A stretch of 64,000 nt of DNA from Oxytricha trifallax (lineage: Eukaryota > Ciliophora > Spirotrichea > Sporadotrichida > Oxytrichidae): NCBI GenBank assembly GCA_000711775.1, contig ARYC01017193.1, forward strand, positions 82,618 through 146,617, read 5' to 3'. Under the pieces are notes generated by a model. The model was not told where the DNA came from, ran no database searches, and was given only the letters and a program-made list of their open reading frames with translations. The position numbers and the translations under genes were made by a program. Positions 43,776 to 53,415 of the stretch are shown here, piece by piece; position 1 is the first letter of the stretch; every line of letters starts with the position of its first letter.

Positions 43776-45997
43776 TCAAACGAATTTTATTTGCTTGTCT
43801 TTGTTATACTTCTGAAATCTTGCTCTCTTAAGTGGCACAAGTAATGTCATCTAATGTTTACCTTGGATAGGAGGGAGCACTGATTATTATTCTCTGCTAT
43901 CTTTTTTATTTCCTTGCATACAATTTCTTACTTGATATGCTTCTAAGCTTAACTGATTGATTATTTTTCAAACTTTGTACCAAAGTAAGCCATACTTTCC
44001 ATATCACTCTCTAATATAATAGCTCCAATTGCCCATACATCCCATTAGACAGAGCCATTAGTCCATTTCTCTCTGATTGGGAAGTATCCAGGTGTCCCAA
44101 GAACCTTTGCTAAGGTTACTATCTCTTATCTTAATGCTCTATTGAAATCTATAACAACTACTTCTAAAGGGCAGAGGTTTATCATAACATTTTCTGGCTT
44201 CAAATCTCTATGAACATATCCAAGTTCATGCAACTCCTTGACACCCTATATCATATCTGATAGTATATCATTCAAATCATCTGGGTATCTATTATGATTC
44301 AGATAATCTCTCAGAGTCATTTCATATTTCTTAAGCCTTAATGTGATATAACCTAGCTTAAAATGACACCATTTAGCTTAAGCAAGTTCTTGCAATCTAT
44401 TCTCTAAGCCTCTCTAAGAGTCATGTATTCGTTAGCAAACTCATTTTGGTACTGCTCATTCTTAAGTAGATAGCTGTAAGGATACACCTTGTATGCATAA
44501 TCATCAATTACAATAAGTTTTGGTTTTGCAGGAACGCTTATTTGCAAATAGTTATCAATACAACTGCTAATATCAATTGCATTTAATGCAGGTATGTTCA
44601 GAGCTTTGGCTTAGAAGCATGCTAATATAGTGTTGCCTACCGGTTGATTCATCAATTCATGCAGCCTCTATCTCTTGAGTCTCTCCTGTTAATCTCTTTA
44701 TGACTCAATAGTATTTGACTTTCTCTTGGCAGGTATAAGCTTTTAAGTTTCTTTATCTTGAATAAAGAACTCGCTTAAGTGATGCTTTTGCATATGTTTC
44801 TTCACTTTTGCTGAATCATTGCTTCTTATTGTAGTTGAAATTTTTGTTGATGTTTTTTGGAGAATTATAATAATATTTGAGCTTCATCGCCAAGATTTAA
44901 AATGTTGGCGATGCATCGCCAACTTATAAAATGTTGGTGATGAAGCTGAAAAATATATAATTAAGTTTAACTTAATTATTTTAACATTACTTATATATGA
45001 TTAGCTAATGATATAAGACTTATATATAAATATACATTTAAATTACTAAAAATGCTTATTTGAAAAATATAAATACAAAGATACAACATAAGTCATAACT
45101 TATATTAAGAATCTTGAGTCTCTTTTTAAACTTTCCTATAATTCTATCTAGATTTAAACAAAGTAAAAAAACGATAGAACAATTTTCTAAATAATCTCTA
45201 ATTTGGCTAATTTGTGGATAATAAATTATCCTTATAAATAAATCATGAATCAAAATAATTCCTGATAAACTTCATATAAATCTATATAGACTTAGTATAA
45301 TTCTAAATAGAATTGTTTGAATCCTTAATCAAACTTATTATACATTAGTAATATTTTATACGATTGTTTTATTTTAAAAACTATCGATAATTAAAAATTT
45401 ATTATATATATAATTTAAATTATAATATTATCTTACTTAGTTATCATATTACTATTTTAAACTTATCATGTTCTATATATAATCACTCAGCTCATTGTAT
45501 TTTAATTAATACATTATTATTAAAGCTTAGAATTTATATTTATAGTCATTTATATACATTATGTTGTAAAACTGAATTAAGCACACTATGAATTTTAACT
45601 GATTTTTAAATGAGTGAATGGGCATAGGACTTCATACAAGTTGTGCATTAACATCTGCCATCGATTTTATCATTACCAGAGTGTATTTCTTTGATGTGCC
45701 TCTTCAAGCTAGAATCAGTTGAGAAGAAATTTTAGCATTCATTACATTAAAATACTTTAGCCTTTTCTACTGGGAGCTGTTCTTTTAACTCCTCAACATC
45801 TTCAATTAGCATTTAAATACCCATCTCTGCTTTCTGATATTTATTTCTTGAACAAATACCTCTGATTTAAACTCGAGAGATTTAAGCTCTGGCTCCTTTT
45901 CAATGTAGATGATCTCTGGCTTCTTAGTTTAGCCAAAGTTTAGCTAAGATTATCCACTGCCAAGAGACACTGCTTTGCGATTTAAGTTAGCCGCCAT
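43776..45997 (-). CDS. TBE-IV 57-kD zinc-finger/kinase gene, interrupted
   Basis: ATG 45995-45997 (MAANLNRKAVSLGSGQSQLN), TGA 43776-43778. Finger 1 is CNECQNFFSTDSSLKRHIKE..H (C2H2, near 45680-45740). Finger 2 (CTTCMKSYAHS...KKHMQKHH) is cut by an 803-bp insert at 44817-45619. The kinase-like domain is well kept: a lysine in VPAKPKLIVIDDY,  GYVHRDLKPENVMINL, VIDFNRA (DFN for DFG), GTPGYFP and QWDVWAIGA, which fits a kinase fold with altered Mg-binding Asp-Phe-Gly. One 1-nt frameshift lies near 45830. Role in transposition is unknown. The neighbouring 22-kD gene is divergent. Confidence 0.82.
44817..45619. other. 803-bp IES-like insert within a zinc-finger codon run
   Basis: Flanked by direct repeats TGAAT (44812-44816 and 45615-45619). 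Removing the insert with one repeat joins YAHS to AKVKKHMQKHH in frame and recreates C-X2-C-X12-H-X4-H spacing. It is far more AT-rich than the gene. It contains a near-perfect palindrome at 44885-44950 (centre TTGGCGATGCATCGCCAA). Pointer-like repeats and lack of terminal inverted repeats make it look like an IES, not a transposon. Confidence 0.6.
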
Positions 45998-46149
45998 GTT
46001 TAAATTAAAATTTAAATTTCTATTATTAACAAGTGAAAACCTTACTGGCTATACTAACTTTGTATAGGAGCTGGCACTGCAACAACAATGGTTGATTCTT
46101 AGGTGTTAGACATCACATTTATACTTAGTTTATAACTATAAATTTTCTA

Positions 46150-46400
46150 ATTATATTCTTAATATTTTTAATTTTGGTGCCAACTGAGAATTAATTCAGG
46201 TTGGTACTGGTAACAATTAGGTTTTAAACCATTTTTGAACTTTTCCATTAAAACTTCATTAGTTTAAAACTAGGTACTAATTAAGTTTTGGTACTATTAA
46301 ATTGGTACCAATTAAAATTAAACGAAATTAGTACCAGTTATAATTTAATTTAAACAAATTTAGTACTAATTTAAATGGAACTTAATTGATAAAAATGGAG
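46150..46400. promoter_or_regulatory. Repeat-rich region between divergent TBE-IV genes
   Basis: At least six copies of GGTACYAATT-like and inverted motifs (GGTACTAATT, GGTACCAATT, AGTACCAGTT, TAGTACTAATTT) fill the interval between the 57-kD (-) and 22-kD (+) genes. It corresponds in position to the palindromes of TBE-I/II but differs in sequence. A shared control element is a reasonable inference. Confidence 0.45.
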
Positions 46401-46564
46401 CTCCATCTCTCAAGTTTGCTACAGCTTCTGCCAACATTCTCCACGTATCCTTACCAGGTTGACCTCTTATAAGATGCCCATATTTAATAATAAGATTTTA
46501 AGCAGTAGGATCCAGGACTCTTTATATTAAAATTTGAAATTCAATAACAATAGAAGGAACAAGG

Positions 46565-47342
46565 ATGAAATCTATAAGTACTTCAATGAAGAGGGTTGAA
46601 GCTTAAGAAATGATCTCAAGATTTAGAAGCAAGGAAGATCTCTATCGAAATCTTACTCAGCATGGTAAGCATATGGCATATACTTAATCACATACTATAG
46701 TGGGTTTATTCCTTCCAACGATGGAAGGTACCAAAATTTCATTCTTAAAAGCTATTCTCTGTGATGAGAAGAAATCCTTCAAAAACAATGAAATAAAGTT
46801 GATAGATATACCAAACTACCCAGAGATTTCAGTCACTAATCTCTACGAGGATGCGATGAATGATGAAGAGTTAGTAGTTTATCTTCCTACCAAGAAACAA
46901 CTCTCTAACAAACTTCCAGAAAGGAGCTTCTTCTTTGGTGTTCTTAGTACTTTAAGAGATAGTTATCTCAGAGAGATCATTGAAGAAGCTCACAAGAAAC
47001 TTTACTCTAATTCTCCTGAAGGTCAAAAGAAGCAAGGCATACTAATAAGTGAGACCTGGCTCGCAGACCTTAAGAAGCATCCATTCCTCTCTAGTAAGCT
47101 TTGACATATAACTTTTTAGGGAAACCTGGAACTGGTATATTCCTAATTGAAGAGCATGCTAAGTTTCACAGAGAGAGGAAGTCATAGACTATTTATTAAG
47201 TGAGCAAGATGCTTAAAAGTCAGATGAAATGAACATAGATGCAAGAGCTGGCACTAAGAGAAGAAATATGGGTCCAAGCAAGCCATAAGAAGAGGAGAAG
47301 AAAGAGAAGCCAAACCAATTTATGGGTCAATTTAATATGTGA
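46565..47342 (+). CDS. TBE-IV 22-kD gene with two tiny introns
   Basis: Exon 1 starts MKSISTSMKRVEAQEMISRF and ends at CAG CAT G. A 36-nt intron GTAAGC...ACTATAG (about 46667-46702) follows. Exon 2 reads VGLFLPTMEGTKISFLKAIL through DLKKHPFLS. A 26-nt intron GTAAGC...TTTTTAG (about 47094-47119) leads to exon 3, KPGTGIFLIEEHAKFHRERK. TBE-II has introns of the same lengths at the same places. A deletion of about 10 bp near 47205 shifts the frame before the conserved DEMNIDARAGTKRR tail and TGA 47340-47342. The protein is charged. Function is unknown. Confidence 0.8.
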
Positions 47343-47348
47343 ATATAT

Positions 47349-48409
47349 TCATTCGTTTAAATCTAAAACTTATTAATAAACATTCATTCTTCCTTTCCTT
47401 GCACATATCTTAGTCTAGTCTTTACCAACTCTCATGCAACTACTCTGTATTAAGTCTCCTGTGTCGACTGATAGATCATACATTAAGTGATACAGCAAGA
47501 GTTTCTTGTAGTGAATCTTAATCTAACTCCAATAGAATTCGATTCCATTAAACTGAGGACTGTAAGGAACGTTATACACAGGAGTTATCTTTAGCACTTC
47601 ATAAGCTTTTTTAGATTCCTTAGTCTTATAAACTGAGAGGTTATCAACAAACAGGATGATCTTGATCGTTGTACTTATCTCTTAGCTTATGTAAGAACTC
47701 TATATACTGCTCTCGCTTAATAGAGCGAGGAAGAATAACATAAATTCCTAAGCATGAATCTTCACTGATACCAGCCAAAATTGCGTGAGTGACAACCTTA
47801 ACTTTTTAGTCATACACTTCTATATTATCGTACTTCTTGTACCAAGACTTATTAATAAAGGTGTTGAACGTAAACACAGCTTCATCAGCGTGTATGAACT
47901 TGATGTTATTATCAATAGACCTCTGCATTTAATCAAATATATAGTTTAAATTATTACTATAAAATGGCATTGTGAAATCAATCACTCATTTCACTCTGTT
48001 AAAAGTCTTGAAAGTAATACCATTTCTTCTATAAATATTGGCTATAGTTTAAGGAGAGATACGCATGTCAGGAAACTTTCGATGAAACATAACAGCTCGC
48101 TAGTCAAGTGGGAAATGTGCCCAATACTTAAGAGTCTTAGAATCGCAGAGATATTCAATATGCTGCTAAGAGAACTTTTATTTTCTTACAGGATGTTATC
48201 AAGAACCAGAATTGAAATGCTAAACAGCTAGCAAGCAGTGATACCTTACAGTCGATGCACTCTTACACAATAGCTTTGCAATCGCACAATAATTCATCAC
48301 TGGTTAGAGTTAGTCTATTTTATATCGCACCATACCTAAGCTTAAGCAGTAAATCTAAATATTTCTCATCATAAATAGACCCCAAAAATTGCTAATTTCT
48401 ATTTCTCAT
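47349..48409 (-). pseudogene. TBE-IV 42-kD DDE transposase, lesions
   Basis: ATG 48407-48409 (MRNRNQQFLGSIYDE), TGA 47349-47351. Contains SPQTIANIYRRNG, FIHADEAVFTFNTF, EVYDQKVKVVTHAILAGISE, VDNLSVYKTKE and FNGIEFYW, so all three acidic positions can be identified. In-frame TGA occurs at 48199-48201 (shared with TBE-V at 63131), a second in VKxVID near 47990, and a 2-nt deletion precedes ILFVDN near 47670. Confidence 0.82.
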
Positions 48410-48512
48410 TTTGCAAACTGGCCTAATTTCTCTACTAACCCTAATAAAACCCCAACTTTACCCAACAAATCAAAGCACTTTTTATTATTAAATTAGAAAG
48501 TTAATAAATAGG

Positions 48513-49229
48513 ATGTACATTAAAATCGAGCAAAAGCACAAAAACATATTTGGTTCCTTCATTAGATACCTCAAAAATTTCTACTCAAAGCTCGAACCCT
48601 CTTCTCTCAAATCTCTTAACAAAGTGAGAAGAGTGACTCCTTACATCCCCAACGAGATTCTCTTTTCCAAGGAGACTTGGGGATAACTCAGACGAGCGGG
48701 ATTCCTACTACTAGCCTCCGACAAGTTTCTTGAACTTTCCAGGACACTAGCTAGCCCCTCCTCACTTACGCAGACTCTTATCTCTTCAACTATTCCTGAC
48801 AACATTGGACTCCTTAAACTCACTAGAATTATTTCTTGGATCCATGACAGAGCGAGACAAGACACAGTCTCCAAAAACTAACTTTCAAGTGATGCCCTCA
48901 AAACTTCTCTTCCTAACCTTAACCAAGGTTAAGGCTCATTCCCTATTTAATACCAGGCTGATCTGAACATGTCTTCTGACCAGGATTCTGACCAGATGCT
49001 ATCAGAACAGAATCCACCTGACAAAGAGTTCAACCACTAACTTAACATCAACTAAGACTATGACCTACACTTTGCTTAGACCTTCCTTCTTGAACCTGAT
49101 AGGAAAGTTCTCAAAGACAGCAGCAAAGAATTTCTCTAAGGACTATCTGATTTATCCTCCCTCGACACCGAGCATTATCAGACATGGACTAAACTACCAT
49201 TGCTCTTCAAGTTCCTATAGAGTTCTTGA
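48513..49229 (+). CDS. L-B ORF1, unknown protein (238 aa)
   Basis: From ATG 48513 the ciliate-code frame is open to TGA 49227-49229. Includes FGSFIRYLKNFYSKLEPSSL, RAGFLLLASDKFLELSRTLA and MSSDQDSDQMLSEQNPPDKE, ending LPLLFKFLQSS. The N-terminal half is basic and Ser/Leu-rich, the C-terminal half acidic. No domain is recognised. C-ending codons (CTC, TTC, ACC) are frequent, unlike M or TBE genes, suggesting a different origin. Confidence 0.65.
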
Positions 49230-49306
49230 AAATCCAAATTAAAGATTGGTAACAACTTCCCAAGGATTAAATCCTTGACACAATTAACCTACTCCAAACC
49301 GCCGCC

Positions 49307-49909
49307 ATGAGCCAAGAGAAACCAACGAATATTCTATACTCTCAGTTTCCTCTATACTTGGAAACGTTAGACAAGCTACACTCAGAGCTTCTAAAAACAG
49401 TCTTTCAGCCCTATCAAATTCTAAAGATCATCCAAAGCAAGAAATAAACACCTTACGCTTCTTTATACTCTTCGCAAGTATACAAAGAACTTTATTTCTA
49501 GGCTATCAAAAAGATTGAATCACCAGTCAACGAAGACGAAGCCTTTTGGTCTGTCATCATCGCTAAAATAATTTGGAGAATACTAGTAGCAATGCACTTT
49601 AAAACTACCCCCGTCCCCATCCACAAAAGTGAAATGGCCTACTTACTAATTGCCCTATATGCCAAGACTAGAACATAACAACACCCATATTTTGACGGAA
49701 ACTTAAATCAAATTGTTTAAAAACTAGCTGGACAGAACTTCACTGAAATGAATACTCTCTGGTACAGAATTATGTACCACTGTGCAAATTCTCTACGAAT
49801 TTGCCAAATTTTGCCATTTATACTTTGGCAGTATGGATTTGACCTTAAACAATAACTCAAACTTATGGAGTCGGATGACTTCTTCAATACCATAGACTAC
49901 AAACTGTGA
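49307..49909 (+). CDS. L-B ORF2, unknown protein (200 aa or slightly longer)
   Basis: ATG 49307 follows GCCGCC. The frame runs to TGA 49907-49909: MSQEKPTNILYSQFPLYLET, AFWSVIIAKIIWRILVAMHF, LWYRIMYHCANSLRICQILP and a final DDFFNTIDYKL. It is Trp/Ile-rich with one probable amphipathic or membrane-like helix. A GTGAGT...CCTTAG sequence (36 nt) at the stop could be an intron. Splicing it would extend the protein by about 20 residues to a TGA near 50020. No family is recognised. Confidence 0.62.
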
Positions 49910-50075
49910 GTAATGGCACAACTGCCATAACAAAACCTTAGAGACCTAACAAGACAAGGATCAATCTCAACCTCCAGACAATGGGAGGGATATGAACTCT
50001 TATGAAGGAACTTTAACAAAAAGGACATTGTCCTTTCTTAATTGATATGCTCAGGGGGCTTGACCCCTCGATGCG

Positions 50076-50100
50076 AGTTAATTATTATTATTATTATTAT
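50076..50100 (+). repeat. (ATT)n tail of L-B
   Basis: About seven ATT units directly precede the right target duplication, as expected for a target-primed retroposon. Confidence 0.9.
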
Positions 50101-50141
50101 CAAAGCACTTATAAACCTCACTAAGGGGTTTTGGGGTTTTG

Positions 50142-50352
50142 AATTTTAAATTAGCTTGACTTTACTATTGGCGGTACTATTTTAATGCATTCCTGGAGCG
50201 AGATAACTTCACTTTAATTAAACACCTCTAGATTCATAAATTATGGCATCACATTAAATTGAAGTTATCTCGCTCCAGGGATGCGATAAAATAGTACCGC
50301 CAAAAGTAAAGTCCACCTAATTTTAAATTTTCTATCGAATGACCCCAAGATT
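50142..50352. mobile_element. Inverted-repeat element P, copy 2, right piece
   Basis: Contains ACTTTACTATTGGCGGTACT and CTGGAGCGAGATAACTTC, inverted at 50250-50350. It completes the piece at 43607-43636. Confidence 0.7.
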
Positions 50353-51934
50353 GTTAAAATTGGACAACTTTAACTACCACTAATTTGAAATGATATTATT
50401 TTTTATTATAATTAATTTTTCCAAATTCTTATATATTTCGACAAAATGCATCAATATATTCTGCCAAAATATTTTGAAATGATTTAATTCATTTTTAATT
50501 TTAATTAATCATATAATTTTAAAATCAACTTAATGTAAGCAATAGTATGTATTATTTATATATATATTAAATATCTTCAATTTCTACTCTCTATACCTTA
50601 ATTCTAAAAGAACAACACGATTTATTTTTAATAATTTTTTAATGAATAAATGATGAATCCCATTAATATTTGATATTTTGATAATCAAAATTATATTTTT
50701 CTCTTTAAATAGTTTAATATAATCTACAATAAATTATTTAATTAATAAAGCATAAAATATACTATTTTTTAATAATTTATTTCACAACTGAATTGAAGAT
50801 TTAAATGAAAAGGAAGAGTTACTTGTCTCACATATATTATTTCGTAAATATTTTAATCTGACAAAGCAAATTTGTGTCAAAAATGACAAATATACTATTA
50901 AAAAATGCAAATAATCATTTTTATGGGTGTGATGCAGCTTGAAAAAAAAATAAACTTGCAAACAAAAATTACATGATTTTAATTAATTTTATCATATTTA
51001 TTTTTGAATTTATTCATTAAATTTAAGGATATCAAGTGCTGGAAAAAAAGAAGATATTATTGAATTATGATAATTTTAATTGATTTTGTATGTTTTTAAT
51101 CATTTTTCCTTAAAGTTTTTATAAGTTTAGAAAGTTTATATATTGAACTTATCCTTTAGCTTAATAATAAAAATACCTAAGTTATGTTGTGAATTTTATT
51201 CAATAAAATCAAAATAAAATTATTAAAAAAAATACCTAAAAACATGGGTAATTTTGTTGTAAATTTATTTGTTTTTTAAGCTTAATCACTCCAGAATGTT
51301 AAAAAAATTATTTTTGAATATAAGATTCGTGAATTTATTATACAAATCTGTCTAGCCGATTAATTTTTGAAAATTTTTTTACGAATATTAGTAGGAGTGT
51401 GAGTCAGGTTTTCCCAAAAACTACTTTAAATATTAATTTCATTTAGGATTTTGGAATATCTTTAAACTATAGATTAGTATTGAGATAATAGTAAGTATAT
51501 TTTTTCTTATCTAATCTTAATCCTAAAAGAAGAGAATTTTTTTTTCTCTTAAATTAACAGAAGACTTTTTGAAAAATTAAAAGTATTATATAATATTCCT
51601 CTTTAACATAATTTTAATATTTAAAGTTTATCAGGAAAATACTAAGATACACACTTAATTTTAATTACCTCTTAGTTTACACAAATGATATACCTTATTT
51701 AAAACAATAGCTACTTTTTATATAAGGATATTTATTTGTTTATTTTTATTCTAAAATGCTTTATTCCTAATTAATTAAAATTTTAGAATTAAATTTTATA
51801 AATTTATATAAAATGAGTAGCAGCTAAATTAAGGACTGTAAAATAAGATATATTTGGATTTATATAATTTTTAATATTGCAGAAATACATTCGAAATTAT
51901 GAAATTAATCAAATTAAAGCAAATTTAAATCAAA
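50353..51934. other. Remnant of a deleted M unit
   Basis: The left part (50353-50810) matches the downstream spacer of M2 (20480-20730) and M3 (52430-52710). The right part (51740-51930) matches the 5' flank of M1 and M2. No M coding segment lies between. The middle (50810-51740) shows no coding frame I can support. Confidence 0.5.
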
Positions 51935-52162
51935 ATAATCTTAGGCTTACTCGATAGAAAATAAAGAATTAGCTGGACTATATTATTGGCGGTACTATTT
52001 CTTTGAGAGGGCGAGATAACAGATTTGTAATATGATGTTTTATTTAAGTAAATTTTGAGGCATTTACTTAAAATGTTGTTATCTCGCTCCCTCATTGCGA
52101 TAATTTAGTGATGTCAATAGTAAATTCCAGTTAATTTTTAATTCTCAATCGAGTTATCCCAA
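51935..52162. mobile_element. Inverted-repeat element P, copy 3
   Basis: AATCTTAGGCTTACTCGATA and ATTGGCGGTACT with the inverted half ending near 52162. Uninterrupted copy. Confidence 0.68.
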
Positions 52163-53252
52163 AATTGTTTAAAATTGTTAACTTTAACTGCCACTATTTT
52201 GATTTATATTTGCTCAAATTTTATTAATTTTCTAATTCGAATGTATTCATGAAATAATTGGATTCAATGTTTCTGCCATGTTTTTCTTTTTATTTTTTAT
52301 AATAATTTTATTTAATATTAATGTGTTTAAATCCAGTTTCTCAAAACTTTATTAAAATTTTATTCATTTTCTTAAATTTTAGAAAATCACATCATTTTAA
52401 AATCAACTAAAAATAAGCAATAGCTTATTTATATATTAAATATCTTCAAATCATTCTTTCTATACTATAATACTAAAAGAGCAACTCGATTTAATTTGAA
52501 TAAATATTCAATAAATATATGATGAATCCCTTGACTATTTGTTATAATGACTCAGCATAATTTATATAAACATATATTTATTAAATAGCTTAAGAAAATT
52601 TACAATAAATTGCCTAATAAATTTTAGTTAGAAATATACTTATCTTTATTTTACTTAGTTCGCAACTGAATTGAAGAATTAAATAAACGTACTATAAAAT
52701 TAATCATATTTAGAGTTTTAGATTATCTATATTTTAATAATAGATTAAAACTAATATATTGATAACATAATTAATTTTATAGTTTCGTTCAAAAAATCTA
52801 ATATTAAAAGAGGAAATTTATTTAAATAGCAAAAAGTCTTTTGGAAATGTATAATGTATGGTTTAATCATACTATTTCAAATTATTTTAATATGTAAAGT
52901 TTTATGAAAAAATTTCTATGTTAAATCCTTAAAATTATACCATTATAACTAAATTTCATAACAAATGATACACTTAATTAAAAAATTAAATGTTTATTTT
53001 TATTGTACCTAGTTTTAAAGTTTAGTTTCAATTTTAGTAATAAAAATGCAAAAAATATATTATAAATTTTTAATTTATTTAATATTAGAATTAGACATTA
53101 ATATCAAATATTATTCTAGTACATCTTAAATTTATTCCTATCATTTTATTTATCAATTGATATTTTATTGATTAAAAAAATAAATGAGATTATATAAAAT
53201 ATAAATTTAAATGGTAAATTTTATTTAAAAATATATGTATTGTTAATATTCT
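52163..53252. other. Spacer downstream of M3
   Basis: AT-rich, homologous in patches to 20209-21936. No coding island is recognised. Confidence 0.45.
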
Positions 53253-53415
53253 TCATCTTTTATTCTTTTTAACAGGCGTTATATTTTTTTCATCAATATT
53301 ACCCTTAGTTTTTTATTATTTAATTAGTTTTCCAAAAGCATTCTCTTAAGATTTTTCCAAAGAGGAAGTTGCATCTGAAAGATTATTCTCTTAGTTGATT
53401 TAGTCTTAGGATTCT
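53253..53415 (-). other. M3 last MDS (stop segment)
   Basis: Homolog of 21937-22100, ending in a KKNKR-like basic tail then TGA 53253-53255. Confidence 0.68.

Larger units (their letters stand above)
48481..50098 (+). mobile_element. Retroposon L-B with 12-bp target duplication
   Basis: The exact duplication ATCAAAGCACTT flanks it (48469-48480, 50099-50110), in the terminal region of TBE-IV. The 3' end has an (ATT)n tail preceded by a hairpin, CAGGGGGCTTGACCCCTC. The sense strand is A+C-rich and G-poor, unlike every neighbour. Two ORFs are present. No reverse-transcriptase motif is seen, so mobilisation in trans is likely. Confidence 0.82.
43637..50141 (-). mobile_element. TBE-IV transposon, carrying two insertions
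   Basis: Ends CAAAACCCCAAAACCCC and GGGGTTTTGGGGTTTTG with AAT duplications (43634-43636, 50142-50144). Genes: 57-kD (-), 22-kD (+), transposase (-). Removing retroposon L-B with its duplication (about 1.63 kb) and the 803-bp insert leaves about 4.07 kb, the usual TBE length. It is the best preserved TBE here. With TBE-V it forms a subfamily distinct from TBE-I/II. Confidence 0.92.

Noticed and set aside
45056-45253. 65-codon minus-strand ORF
   Set aside because: Lies inside the AT-rich 803-bp insert. Hydrophobic low-complexity, no homolog seen.
48641-48874. Minus-strand ORF of 77 codons
   Set aside because: It lies opposite L-B ORF1, which is three times longer in the ciliate code and in the sense orientation of the retroposon.
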